Assembly: GCF_965262965.1 (NCBI RefSeq)
Contig: NZ_OZ253573.1
Location: forward strand, 1,984,001 to 2,048,000
Direction of reading: 5' to 3'
DNA length: 64,000 bases
Origin: Poriferisodalis sp965262965
GTDB taxonomy: Bacteria; Actinomycetota; Acidimicrobiia; Acidimicrobiales; Poriferisodalaceae
In this document: piece after piece, positions 8,782 to 15,631 of the stretch
Position numbering within the stretch: the first letter of the stretch is position 1
How the letters are laid out: each line of letters opens with the position of its first letter
Position numbers and translations under genes: made by a program
Notes under the pieces: model-generated
Told to the model about the DNA's origin: nothing
What the model saw: the letters and a program-made list of their open reading frames with translations, nothing else
Database searches by the model: none

Positions 8782-9210
8782 CTAGTTGCTGATCACGAAT
8801 CGATCGCCGACCATCGTGATGTGAAAGAGCGAGAGCATGTCCATGCCCAGCAGGACGTCATAGTTGTGCGGGACGTCGGGAAGGCGCGCTGCGGTGAGCT
8901 GCCGGCCGCTGAGGTGCTCGTAGATTACGTCACTGCCATCATGGCTCTTGGCCGGAGTGCTCACTGGTACGGCGATGTTGAGAACGAACAGGTCGACCTG
9001 GATCGGTTCGCCACTGGCAGGCCCGATGTGGCTGATGCCGCTGCTCACGGCACCAAGTCCGTCGATCACGTTCTGCGAGATCAGTGTTTTCTGGGCACCG
9101 GTGTCCACCAGCGCCGTGAACGGCATGGCTTCTTCGTCAGACTCTGGTACTGCGACCTTCACTACCATGAGTACCTGGTGGTTATCGATCTCGACTTCGA
9201 ATGTCGGCAC
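8782..9210 (-). CDS. Retropepsin-like aspartic protease family protein
   Basis: The 142-residue protein contains the single-copy aspartyl protease signature ALVDTGAQKTLIS at about residues 31-43 and a later LLGMDMLSLFHITMV segment, the ILG-type element that closes the pepsin-like fold. No signal peptide or membrane segment is visible, so it is probably cytoplasmic. Such single-domain retropepsin-like proteins would act as dimers. It begins 9 bases after the stop of a small upstream gene, so the two are almost certainly co-transcribed. Substrate unknown. Confidence 0.75.
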   Translation of the reverse strand: MPTFEVEIDNHQVLMVVKVAVPESDEEAMPFTALVDTGAQKTLISQNVIDGLGAVSSGISHIGPASGEPIQVDLFVLNIAVPVSTPAKSHDGSDVIYEHLSGRQLTAARLPDVPHNYDVLLGMDMLSLFHITMVGDRFVISN

Positions 9211-9219
9211 GCGCTGAAC

Positions 9220-9462
9220 TCAGTTCAGCGCTGCAGTCATGATGCCGAGATGCACGGGCTTCGCGCCGATTTCCTGCAGCGAGAATTTCCCGACGCCAAA
9301 TTTTTCGCAGCCAATCGAGTAAGCGTCGCCTTCGTCGTTGTAGATGTTGACGACTTCGCGGTTGTGCATCAGCGCGAAGCGCCCGAGATGCTCGCGTTCG
9401 AGGACGGCTCGGTACTTCGCTTCGTACGCCTCGTAGTTCTCGCGTGCCTGCGAATCAGGCAT
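9220..9462 (-). CDS. Small hypothetical protein paired with the retropepsin-like gene
   Basis: The 80-residue product starts at ATG 9462 behind a clear GAGGAG ribosome binding site; a longer frame to 9708 exists but its extra 82 residues look non-coding. It is charged at the N-terminus (many Glu and Arg) and then contains GRFALMHNREVVNIYNDEGD and a short EIG element. This resembles the small DUF5678-like proteins often found next to retropepsin-like genes, but that match is from memory and tentative. No catalytic motif is visible. Confidence 0.6.
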   Translation of the reverse strand: MPDSQARENYEAYEAKYRAVLEREHLGRFALMHNREVVNIYNDEGDAYSIGCEKFGVGKFSLQEIGAKPVHLGIMTAALN

Positions 9463-9906
9463 CACATCTCCTCGGTTGACGCTGCGAACCCATCGTACTG
9501 AGCAAAGAACGAACGTCGGTCCGCGGCCGAACAGCATCTCGCCGACGGCTCCAGGCCGTGAACGCTGACTCACTGTCACCAACTTCAATACGGATTTGAG
9601 CTCGCGTGTCACGGCCTGAGCCGTCGCTTGCGTCCTCGACGTTTGTCGGAGTTTCTCCGAACCCTGGAATCGCGATCCGAGTCGTCGTCGGAGTGCCCGA
9701 CCAGCCACAAGACAGCGCCAATGATCAAGACGGTCAAGTACAGCAAGACAGAATGAGCGAGACGACGAGTACGGCGCCGGGGGCGATCCCGTGGTGCTCG
9801 GCGGCTACCTGACTGGAGCTGTGGTGGCGCTCGAGCAGGCCACGCCGAGCAGCGCTGCGGCCGTCAGAGCGCACGCTGCGATGTATCGGCCAAGTGTGGG
9901 CGTAAG
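9463..9906. other. Gap with little recognisable content
   Basis: No convincing gene of normal size lies here. Open frames on both strands lack ribosome binding sites and protein-like composition. The only suggestive item is a very short minus-strand frame with a hydrophobic stretch, listed separately. The base composition is less GC-extreme than in the flanking operons. Confidence 0.5.
9609..9746 (-). CDS. Possible 45-residue single-pass membrane peptide
   Basis: From a TTG at 9746 the frame reads a hydrophobic helix (YLTVLIIGAVLWLVG) followed by a charged tail rich in Asp, Arg and Lys, and stops at 9609. That is the layout of a small inner-membrane peptide with a cytoplasmic basic tail. No good ribosome binding site is seen and the start is a guess, so this may be chance. 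Confidence 0.25.
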   Translation of the reverse strand: MLYLTVLIIGAVLWLVGHSDDDSDRDSRVRRNSDKRRGRKRRLRP

Positions 9907-10209
9907 TCAAGTGCCTTCGGCGTAGCGAATGTACTGAGCTATCTGGCTCGCAATTTCGCGGTTGTACTCGTGAACCATTGAGGGCGTGACGAACCAGAAC
10001 ACAATCCAACCGATTCCAAAGAATCCGCCTGTGAGCAAGCATGCGATACCAAGTCCGGCCTTGCGCAGAAAGAAAAACTGGATCGAGAACAGCACCGCCA
10101 GGACGACCATGGCGACGGTGCTGCGGCGACGTCTCGCGCAACCCTCGACGAACACGTCGCGTTGGTGCTGGCCGAGGTTCGCCCACGCCGTTCGTAGGGT
10201 CGCGGGCAA
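9907..10209 (-). CDS. TM2-domain-like small membrane protein
   Basis: The protein of about 100 residues has a soluble N-terminus (LRTAWANLGQHQRDVF) and two adjoining hydrophobic segments: STVAMVVLAVLFSIQFFFL and GLGIACLLTGGFFGIGWIVF, followed by a polar tail. This order, with a charged FLRKAG turn between the helices, resembles TM2-domain proteins. The start is uncertain: TTG 10209 is used here, yet coding-like sequence extends about 17 codons further upstream to a stop without an ATG or GTG. The true start may be lost or non-canonical. Confidence 0.55.
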   Translation of the reverse strand: MPATLRTAWANLGQHQRDVFVEGCARRRRSTVAMVVLAVLFSIQFFFLRKAGLGIACLLTGGFFGIGWIVFWFVTPSMVHEYNREIASQIAQYIRYAEGT

Positions 10210-10307
10210 CTGCTTGCCAAGGTACTCAAGACGAGGGGTCGGCTCTTCAGTCCTGCTGCGAACCTATCGGCGTTCATCAGGATTGTTCGCTGGGCCGTGT
10301 AGGAGAC

Positions 10308-11495
10308 TCAGATGGCGAGGTCGTTGAGGTTGTAGTCGCGGATGACGCGATCGAAGGTCTCGTCGCTGTAACGGAATTCGTCCTCGCGGCCGACGAAGGG
10401 GGCATAGGTGTAGCGGCGCTCGTCGGGGCGGTGCTGGGCCCGGGCGTCAATTGCCACCGCGATCACCGACGACCGCTTGAAGACGCGCTCTTCGTCGTAG
10501 ACCACGGTCGCGTCGCGCGCACTCACCCGCAGCTGACCTGCTACTCCGACCACGGACGAGCGCCGGTGGAATCCGAACGTGACTGAGATCCTCGGCTCCG
10601 CCGACGTGTTCGCGTACGAGCCATGCACCATGTGCCGGTTCACCACCGTCGCATCGCCCGGTTGGCACAGCAGTGGAATGGCATCGGGCAGCATCACGCT
10701 GCCCCCATTTCTGGCCACCCGCTCTAGCAGGTCGAGACGGCCGACGCTGTGCGTGCCGGGCACCACCCAAAGTGCGTTCGCTGCCGTGGTCTCGTACAGC
10801 TGCACCTGGAAATTGAAGCCGTGGATGCCCATGTCCCAATTCGGGTTGTCCCAATGAGTGACGCCGTCTTGGTGCCACGCCACCGAGCCGCCCAGCCCAG
10901 GCTCTTTGACGAAGATAGCGTCGTTGTACGGGACGAAGTCACCGCCGTTGATGCTCTCTGCGATCGACATCAGGTCGGGATGCCCGTACAGCCGCAGCGC
11001 GGACGGCATCGACTGGCACATGCCAAAGATCAGGAACACGACATTGGGCGGGGCGTCCGCATCGGGGGCGGGTTGGTCCATCTGCACCTGATGACGACCG
11101 GCCAACGCGTCGGTGCCGCCCCACGGATCCGACAGCGGCTTGACGTGCGTGTAGGGCTCGACGGCGAAGTCACGCCCGAACGCCGGCCGGCCGGCCTTGT
11201 CTAGCTCGGCGCCTTTGTGCACCGGTGCCCGCTCGATGACCTCAGCGACGTCGGTTCGCAACTCGTCGATCTCCTCGGCGTCCACGACGCCCTCGAAGAT
11301 GTAGAAGCCGTGCTGCCAGTACGCGTCTGCGATGTCGGGGTGCAGCTTGCCGTCAGGTCCGTAGCGCACCGGGCCCTTGTTGCCGATCCGGTGGGCACGA
11401 TCTTCGCCGTCCGCCAGGTACTCCGCCATGTCCGCTACATGCTGGGCCCTCGTCGGCGCATCGGACGCACGAACTGGATCTGCAACGTCAGTCAT
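10308..11495 (-). CDS. Phytanoyl-CoA dioxygenase (PhyH) family protein
   Basis: From ATG 11495, behind AGGGGGA, the product has about 395 residues. The non-haem iron triad of Fe(II)/2-oxoglutarate oxygenases is visible: HxD at about residues 208-210 (AWHQDG), a distal His near 291 (NRHMVHGS) and the 2-oxoglutarate-binding Arg near 302 (EPRISVTF). A VPGTH element near 246 is also typical of PhyH proteins. It probably hydroxylates a small organic substrate at the cost of 2-oxoglutarate and oxygen; the substrate is not predictable. It stands alone, divergent from the toxin-antitoxin pair. Confidence 0.85.
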   Translation of the reverse strand: MTDVADPVRASDAPTRAQHVADMAEYLADGEDRAHRIGNKGPVRYGPDGKLHPDIADAYWQHGFYIFEGVVDAEEIDELRTDVAEVIERAPVHKGAELDKAGRPAFGRDFAVEPYTHVKPLSDPWGGTDALAGRHQVQMDQPAPDADAPPNVVFLIFGMCQSMPSALRLYGHPDLMSIAESINGGDFVPYNDAIFVKEPGLGGSVAWHQDGVTHWDNPNWDMGIHGFNFQVQLYETTAANALWVVPGTHSVGRLDLLERVARNGGSVMLPDAIPLLCQPGDATVVNRHMVHGSYANTSAEPRISVTFGFHRRSSVVGVAGQLRVSARDATVVYDEERVFKRSSVIAVAIDARAQHRPDERRYTYAPFVGREDEFRYSDETFDRVIRDYNLNDLAI

Positions 11496-11641
11496 CGCAT
11501 TCCCCCTGCGGCATTTCCCGAATGGGCCTTCGGGTTGAGCGCGCATTCTCGGCGCCGGAAATCACCCGCTCGACGAATGGTAGCCGTGACAGCATCGGCC
11601 GGTCCTGACGCGGTCCCGCGACGAATCGCGTCTGCCTAAAT

Positions 11642-11658
11642 TAGTCCAATATAGACTA
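11642..11658 (+). promoter_or_regulatory. Inverted repeat, probable toxin-antitoxin operator
   Basis: TAGTC and GACTA form perfect 5-base arms around the 7-base spacer CAATATA in an AT-rich patch, seven bases before the first ATG of the antitoxin. Phd/YefM-type antitoxins bind such palindromes over their own promoter. The site would overlap the transcription start. Confidence 0.5.
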
Positions 11659-11664
11659 CCTACT

Positions 11665-11982
11665 ATGGAAGAGAGCCAGCCCATGACCACCAACCTCGCC
11701 GAGCATCCGACGACCGAATCCCGTGTGTGGACGGTCGCCGAAGCCAAAGCGCGCCTGTCACACATCTTGCGTTGCGCAGAACAAGAGGGCCCCCAGCGCA
11801 TCGGGACCCGTAAGACATTCGTCGTCGTGCCTGAACATGTGTGGGAACAACACACCAAGCCCGAGGTGCACTTGGGACGGTGGCTCATCGAGAACATGCC
11901 GCGTGGCTACGACCTTGAACTCCCCGACCGCCACTCGGACCGGCCGACTCCATTTATCGACTACGCCACCGACGTTCAGTGA
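11665..11982 (+). CDS. Phd/YefM-family antitoxin
   Basis: The 105-residue protein contains VWTVAEAKARLSHILRCAEQEGPQRI then TFVVVPEHVWEQ, the typical N-terminal DNA-binding fold of Phd/YefM antitoxins, with an acidic, flexible C-terminus for toxin binding. Two starts are possible: ATG 11665 without a visible ribosome binding site, or ATG 11683, six residues later, preceded by GGAAGAG. Its stop overlaps the toxin's GTG start by four bases. It should neutralise the PIN toxin that follows and repress the pair. Confidence 0.85.
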   Translation: MEESQPMTTNLAEHPTTESRVWTVAEAKARLSHILRCAEQEGPQRIGTRKTFVVVPEHVWEQHTKPEVHLGRWLIENMPRGYDLELPDRHSDRPTPFIDYATDVQ

Positions 11983-12389
11983 ACGGTGTCCTCCTTGACA
12001 CCAACGTCGTCTCTGAGACGGCTCGGCCCGAGCCCGACGCCAAGGTGCTGGCGTTCCTCTCGAACGAATCGAACCTATGGCTTTCGACGATCGTGGTGCA
12101 CGAGTTGGAGTACGGCCTCCAGCTCATGACTCCTGGGCGCCGTCGCGATGCCGTCGCCGGTGCCGTCAGATCGCTTGCCTCACAGGTGCGCAGAATTGTG
12201 CCATTGGGGTACGCCGAAGCCGAGCACGCTGCGGTATTGCGGGCTCGTGCGCGCCAAGCAGGTCGCACCCTGGAGCTCGGTGACGCGCTGATTGCCGCTA
12301 CCGCCGCAGTTCGCCGCCTCACCTTGGCAACTCGAAACACCGCCCGCTTCAGCGGCCTCGACCTCGAGCTGGCAAATCCTTGGGAGTAG
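11979..12389 (+). CDS. PIN-domain toxin (VapC/FitB type)
   Basis: The 136-residue protein begins VLLDTNVVSETARPEP, the first conserved Asp of a PIN ribonuclease. An acidic VVHELEYGLQL element follows near residue 40, then LELGDALIAATA near 98-109 (third acidic residue) and LATRNTARF near 114. These match FitB/StbB-like VapC toxins, which cut RNA with Mg2+. It is translationally coupled to the antitoxin by a GTGA overlap. Confidence 0.9.
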   Translation: MNGVLLDTNVVSETARPEPDAKVLAFLSNESNLWLSTIVVHELEYGLQLMTPGRRRDAVAGAVRSLASQVRRIVPLGYAEAEHAAVLRARARQAGRTLELGDALIAATAAVRRLTLATRNTARFSGLDLELANPWE

Positions 12390-12425
12390 CAGGCAGAACA
12401 GCGGCGGCTCTGCGAGCATGAGCCC

Positions 12426-13214
12426 ATGGAGCTTCACGAGTACGCAGACCGATTTCGCACGGCCGAAGTGACCCGGGACGACGCCGGGGTCGTCACCGTC
12501 CGCATGCATACGCGCGGCGGGCCGCTGCAGTGGGGAGGCCGCCCGCACCGCGAGCTGCCCGAGCTGTTCATGGCGCTGGCCTCGGACCGAGACATCAAGG
12601 TGGTGATCCTGACCGGCACCGGCGACTCGTTCATCGAGCTGCCTGACGGGGTCAACGCCCTCGCCGAGGGGCGGGCCAACGCCACCGTGTGGGACCGCGT
12701 CATCTGGGAGGGCAACCGCCTCGTGGATCAGATGCTGGCTATCGAAGTGCCGATGATCGCCGCTGTGAACGGCCCCGTGACCGTGCACTCAGAACTGGCC
12801 GTGCTGTGCGACGTCGTGCTGGCCGCCGAAGAGGCCTACTTCCAGGATGCTCCGCACTTCCCCGGCGGCCTCGTGCCGGGCGACAGCATGCAGATTGTGT
12901 GGCCCCTGCTGCTGGGGCCGAACCGCGGCCGCTACTTCCTGCTCACCGGCCAACAGATCGAGGCGGCCGAAGCTCACGACCTGGGCATCGTGGGCGAGGT
13001 GCTGCCCGCTGACGGCCTGATGGCCCGAGCTCAAGAAATCGCAGCGGACCTGGCCAAGCTCAACCCGATCTTGCTGCGCAACACGCGCCACGCCCTGGTG
13101 CGCCCGTTGCGGCGGGCTATGGCCGACGACCTGCACACCGGCCTCGCGCTGGAGGCGATCGCCTCGATGTCCGCCCGCGAATGGTTCCGCGACCAATCCG
13201 AGACCGCGATGTAG
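12426..13214 (+). CDS. Crotonase-fold hydrolase related to 6-oxocamphor hydrolase
   Basis: The 262-residue enoyl-CoA hydratase-fold protein resembles Rhodococcus 6-oxocamphor hydrolase (OCH) as I recall it: a matching KVVILTGTG segment, AAVNGPVT, then QDAPHFP, VPGD and NRGRYFLLTGQ. The OCH catalytic residues His122, His145 and Asp154 have apparent counterparts in His121, His144 and Asp153. OCH cleaves a carbon-carbon bond in beta-diketones by a retro-Claisen reaction without CoA. This protein may therefore be a beta-diketone hydrolase. An ordinary CoA-dependent crotonase is the alternative. It follows the toxin gene by 36 bases but is probably independent. Confidence 0.8.
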   Translation: MELHEYADRFRTAEVTRDDAGVVTVRMHTRGGPLQWGGRPHRELPELFMALASDRDIKVVILTGTGDSFIELPDGVNALAEGRANATVWDRVIWEGNRLVDQMLAIEVPMIAAVNGPVTVHSELAVLCDVVLAAEEAYFQDAPHFPGGLVPGDSMQIVWPLLLGPNRGRYFLLTGQQIEAAEAHDLGIVGEVLPADGLMARAQEIAADLAKLNPILLRNTRHALVRPLRRAMADDLHTGLALEAIASMSAREWFRDQSETAM

Positions 13215-13326
13215 TCACCTGATCAAGCGGCCACTTGTCGCCGTGAGGGGTCCTATCCAAGTTCGCCCCGGTTCGCACCGACCGGAGTCATGCCAACAGC
13301 GCGAGCGCTGAGTAGCACTCCTCGGA

Positions 13327-13764
13327 CTAGCGGCCTCCCAATAGCGGATTGCGCCAACGGAGGCCGCCGAACCGCGCAAAGTCACCGTCGTTGGAATGGA
13401 CTTCCGCCTGGTGTTCGATCGCAAGCGCCGCAATGTGCGCATCGGAAACCAGGTTCCCGCCGACCCCGGCTTCGACAAGCAAGCGTCGGAAGATCGCCAA
13501 GTGCTGCGTACCAGGATTCAGCGGCATGACGCTCGGGACCGCTAACCAGTCCGACACCGTGTCAGTCGCATGCTCTGGGGTCAGGGGACGTTCGTAGAAC
13601 ATCCGTTGGGTCGTCAGGCGCAGAAAGCCACAGACGACGATCCACGGCAGTCCGATGCGCTCGCTCCCTCTGAGCAAGGATTCCCACCAGCTACGTGCAG
13701 CGTCGTGGTCCGGTGCCATGTCGTTGTGGGCGTAGATCAGCAGATTGACATCGGGAACGATCAC
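13327..13764 (-). CDS. PIN-domain toxin (VapC type)
   Basis: The 145-residue protein starts MIVPDVNLLIYAHN with the first catalytic Asp. Trp- and Leu-rich segments follow (WWESLL, GLPWIVVCGFLRL), then NLVSDAHIAALAIEH near residue 105 with the later acidic site, and VHSNDGDFARF near 123. This is the TA_Mtu Kuma-like VapC subtype. Its ATG overlaps the antitoxin stop by four bases. Confidence 0.9.
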   Translation of the reverse strand: MIVPDVNLLIYAHNDMAPDHDAARSWWESLLRGSERIGLPWIVVCGFLRLTTQRMFYERPLTPEHATDTVSDWLAVPSVMPLNPGTQHLAIFRRLLVEAGVGGNLVSDAHIAALAIEHQAEVHSNDGDFARFGGLRWRNPLLGGR

Positions 13765-14054
13765 TGGTCATCGGCACGTTCGGACCCAGCGCGCGCGATG
13801 CGCGCTTCCTTCTCGAGGTAGGCCTCAGTTTCGAGTTCATCCACGAGTTGGTTGAGCCGCAAAGGGTCGACGCCCGGCGCGAACCCAGTCGAATGGATCC
13901 GGACGCGGTACGGCTCGGCCGGCTGGGGTGCGTTCGGCCGCAGGCCGCAACGCAGCACGTCGTTGAGGACCCGTTTGAAGGGCTGATCCAAGTGACGCGC
14001 CCGTTCCTTGAGTGCGTCAGCAACATCGTCATCAAGCGTCAGTGTCGTCCGCAT
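13761..14054 (-). CDS. VapB-type ribbon-helix-helix antitoxin
   Basis: The 97-residue protein opens MRTTLTLDDDVADALKERAR, a classic ribbon-helix-helix N-terminus, followed by a proline-rich linker and an acidic C-terminal segment (DPLRLNQLVDELETE) of the kind that masks VapC. It is upstream of and overlaps its toxin. The ATG lies at or near the predicted transcription start, so its mRNA is probably leaderless. Confidence 0.88.
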   Translation of the reverse strand: MRTTLTLDDDVADALKERARHLDQPFKRVLNDVLRCGLRPNAPQPAEPYRVRIHSTGFAPGVDPLRLNQLVDELETEAYLEKEARIARAGSERADDQ

Positions 14055-14443
14055 GCAGACATCATGATGTCCGATTTTTTGGATGTCAAGGTGCTATCAG
14101 CACGGGCCGCAGATGCGTGCGGAAGGAACAGACCATCAGACGTCAACTCACCAGCGCTGGAGCCGGTGCCCACAGCACTGCGGCATAGCCCAGTGGCGCG
14201 GTGACCGCGTCGCCGATCCAATTCACAAGCTGGACTCGCGTCGGGTGACTATCGGTGCCGGGCCGCAAGAGCCCAGCCGTGCGGATCGCTCGGGGCGATT
14301 CACTGGCGACCGGCTCTGCGGAACTGCCTTGACGCTCTGCGTTGCGCGCGCTGCCCTCGACGCGCAGGCCACCGGGCGGCACCACCGCGGACACCCACGT
14401 CAGCTAGCTCGGAATCAGATGCCGGCTCGTCTAAGGATTTGGA
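14055..14443. other. Gap of about 390 bases
   Basis: The right-hand portion of this gap holds only open frames of weak composition on both strands; none has a ribosome binding site or a recognisable motif. The left end contains the toxin-antitoxin promoter. I see no RNA gene. Confidence 0.5.
14058..14089 (-). promoter_or_regulatory. VapBC promoter with overlapping palindromic operator
   Basis: Read on the minus strand, TTGACA (14089-14084) is followed after exactly 17 bases by CATGAT (14066-14061). The -10 region lies inside the perfect 14-base palindrome GACATCATGATGTC at 14058-14071, and a further GACATC copy lies at the -35 end. The palindrome ends three bases before the antitoxin ATG. 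This fits autorepression by a ribbon-helix-helix antitoxin. Confidence 0.65.
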
Positions 14444-15373
14444 TCAGCCGGTGATGGCGTCGAGAGTCTCCTCGCTGGGTGCGAAGTAGAACGAGCCCGA
14501 AGCCGGGTTCGTGTAATCGGTCATGGCATCACGGACGCCGTTGGCATCGTCAAGGCCGTACATCCGACGAAGGCGGCGACGCAGCGGAGCCTGGTCCTTG
14601 CAGAACGCCATGAAATACAACCCGACCGTGCCGTCGTGGAACGCGTACGGCGTGGAGCGGCGAGCGATCTCGTTGATCTTGTCGCTGCCCTCGTTGCCGT
14701 GGTTTCCGTCCGCGCGCAGCTCGACGTGGCTGAGGTGGCTGTAGGGCTCCTGGCTGTCCGTCTTGTCGGTCTCCGGGAACTTCTTGCGGCCGAAATTCTT
14801 CTCCTGCTGTGCGTCGGAAAGGGCGTTCCAGCCGTCGAGGTCGTGCACCCAGCGCTGGGCGATGATGTGCGCGCCGCCGGCGCCCGGCTCGCCGCCGGGG
14901 ACAATCGCCGCGGCGGGCTGGTCCTCGTCGGCAGGGTTGCCAGTGCCGTCCTTGAAGCCGGTCATGTCCAGCGAGTCGCCGTAGATGAACGTGGGCGTCT
15001 CACGGGCGACGGCCATGTGGCCCGCCAGCGCCGTGCGGGCGTCGTACTGCGCCTTCCACACCTTGTCCTTGGCATCGTGGTTCAGCCACAGCAGCAGTTC
15101 TTCCTGTGTGCCCTTGGCCTCGCGCCCCGAGCCGTCTTCGGACTGCACCGTGACGTACGCCTGGAAGTCGTCCGGCACGTCGTCGGTGAGCTCCGGCAGC
15201 AGGCTGGGGCCAAAGCCGAGCGTCAGGTTGATGCCGTCTGCGTCGCACGCAGCGCGTAGATCGGCAATGGCGGACTTGATCACGCCGAGGTCGGCGCCGT
15301 CTGTGCGGCTCAGGTGGACATACCACTGGTTGGCGCCCATCTCGTTGAAGATGGCCTTCTGCGGCGTTGGCAT
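14444..15373 (-). CDS. DyP-type haem peroxidase
   Basis: The 309-residue protein carries the DyP signature GFKDGTGNP at about 139-147 (GXXDG with the catalytic Asp), and a haem-ligand region PYSHLSHVEL near 210-219 with the likely proximal His at 213, followed by RRSTPYAFHDGTVGLYFMAF. It is of the YfeX/class B size. No Tat signal or encapsulin-targeting tail is visible, so it is probably cytoplasmic. The ribosome binding site AAGGAG precedes ATG 15373. It is divergent from the AhpD-like selenoprotein gene, suggesting a shared peroxide-handling region. Confidence 0.92.
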   Translation of the reverse strand: MPTPQKAIFNEMGANQWYVHLSRTDGADLGVIKSAIADLRAACDADGINLTLGFGPSLLPELTDDVPDDFQAYVTVQSEDGSGREAKGTQEELLLWLNHDAKDKVWKAQYDARTALAGHMAVARETPTFIYGDSLDMTGFKDGTGNPADEDQPAAAIVPGGEPGAGGAHIIAQRWVHDLDGWNALSDAQQEKNFGRKKFPETDKTDSQEPYSHLSHVELRADGNHGNEGSDKINEIARRSTPYAFHDGTVGLYFMAFCKDQAPLRRRLRRMYGLDDANGVRDAMTDYTNPASGSFYFAPSEETLDAITG

Positions 15374-15631
15374 CTGTGCTCCTTGAGGGGTCGATGATGC
15401 AAGCGAAAGCGATCCCGCCGGGCGACGCCTACGTCGGCGCCACAGCGAGATTGCGGTGCTGATCGTAGGCCAACCGCTGCCAATTGCGCACCTCCAAACT
15501 CGACACCGCGAACTCCGTCAGGCAATGACATCGGGAAGACCCTTCAGCGAGTTGCACAGACAGCATCCAGTCGCTGTCTGTGCGACCATTGCACGGGCAC
15601 TCTGACAGCGTCACAAACGAAGGGGGCACCG

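Noticed and set aside
14143..14394. Minus-strand frame of 83 codons upstream of the VapBC pair
   Set aside because: No ribosome binding site, low-complexity composition, and a rival frame on the other strand of equal size.
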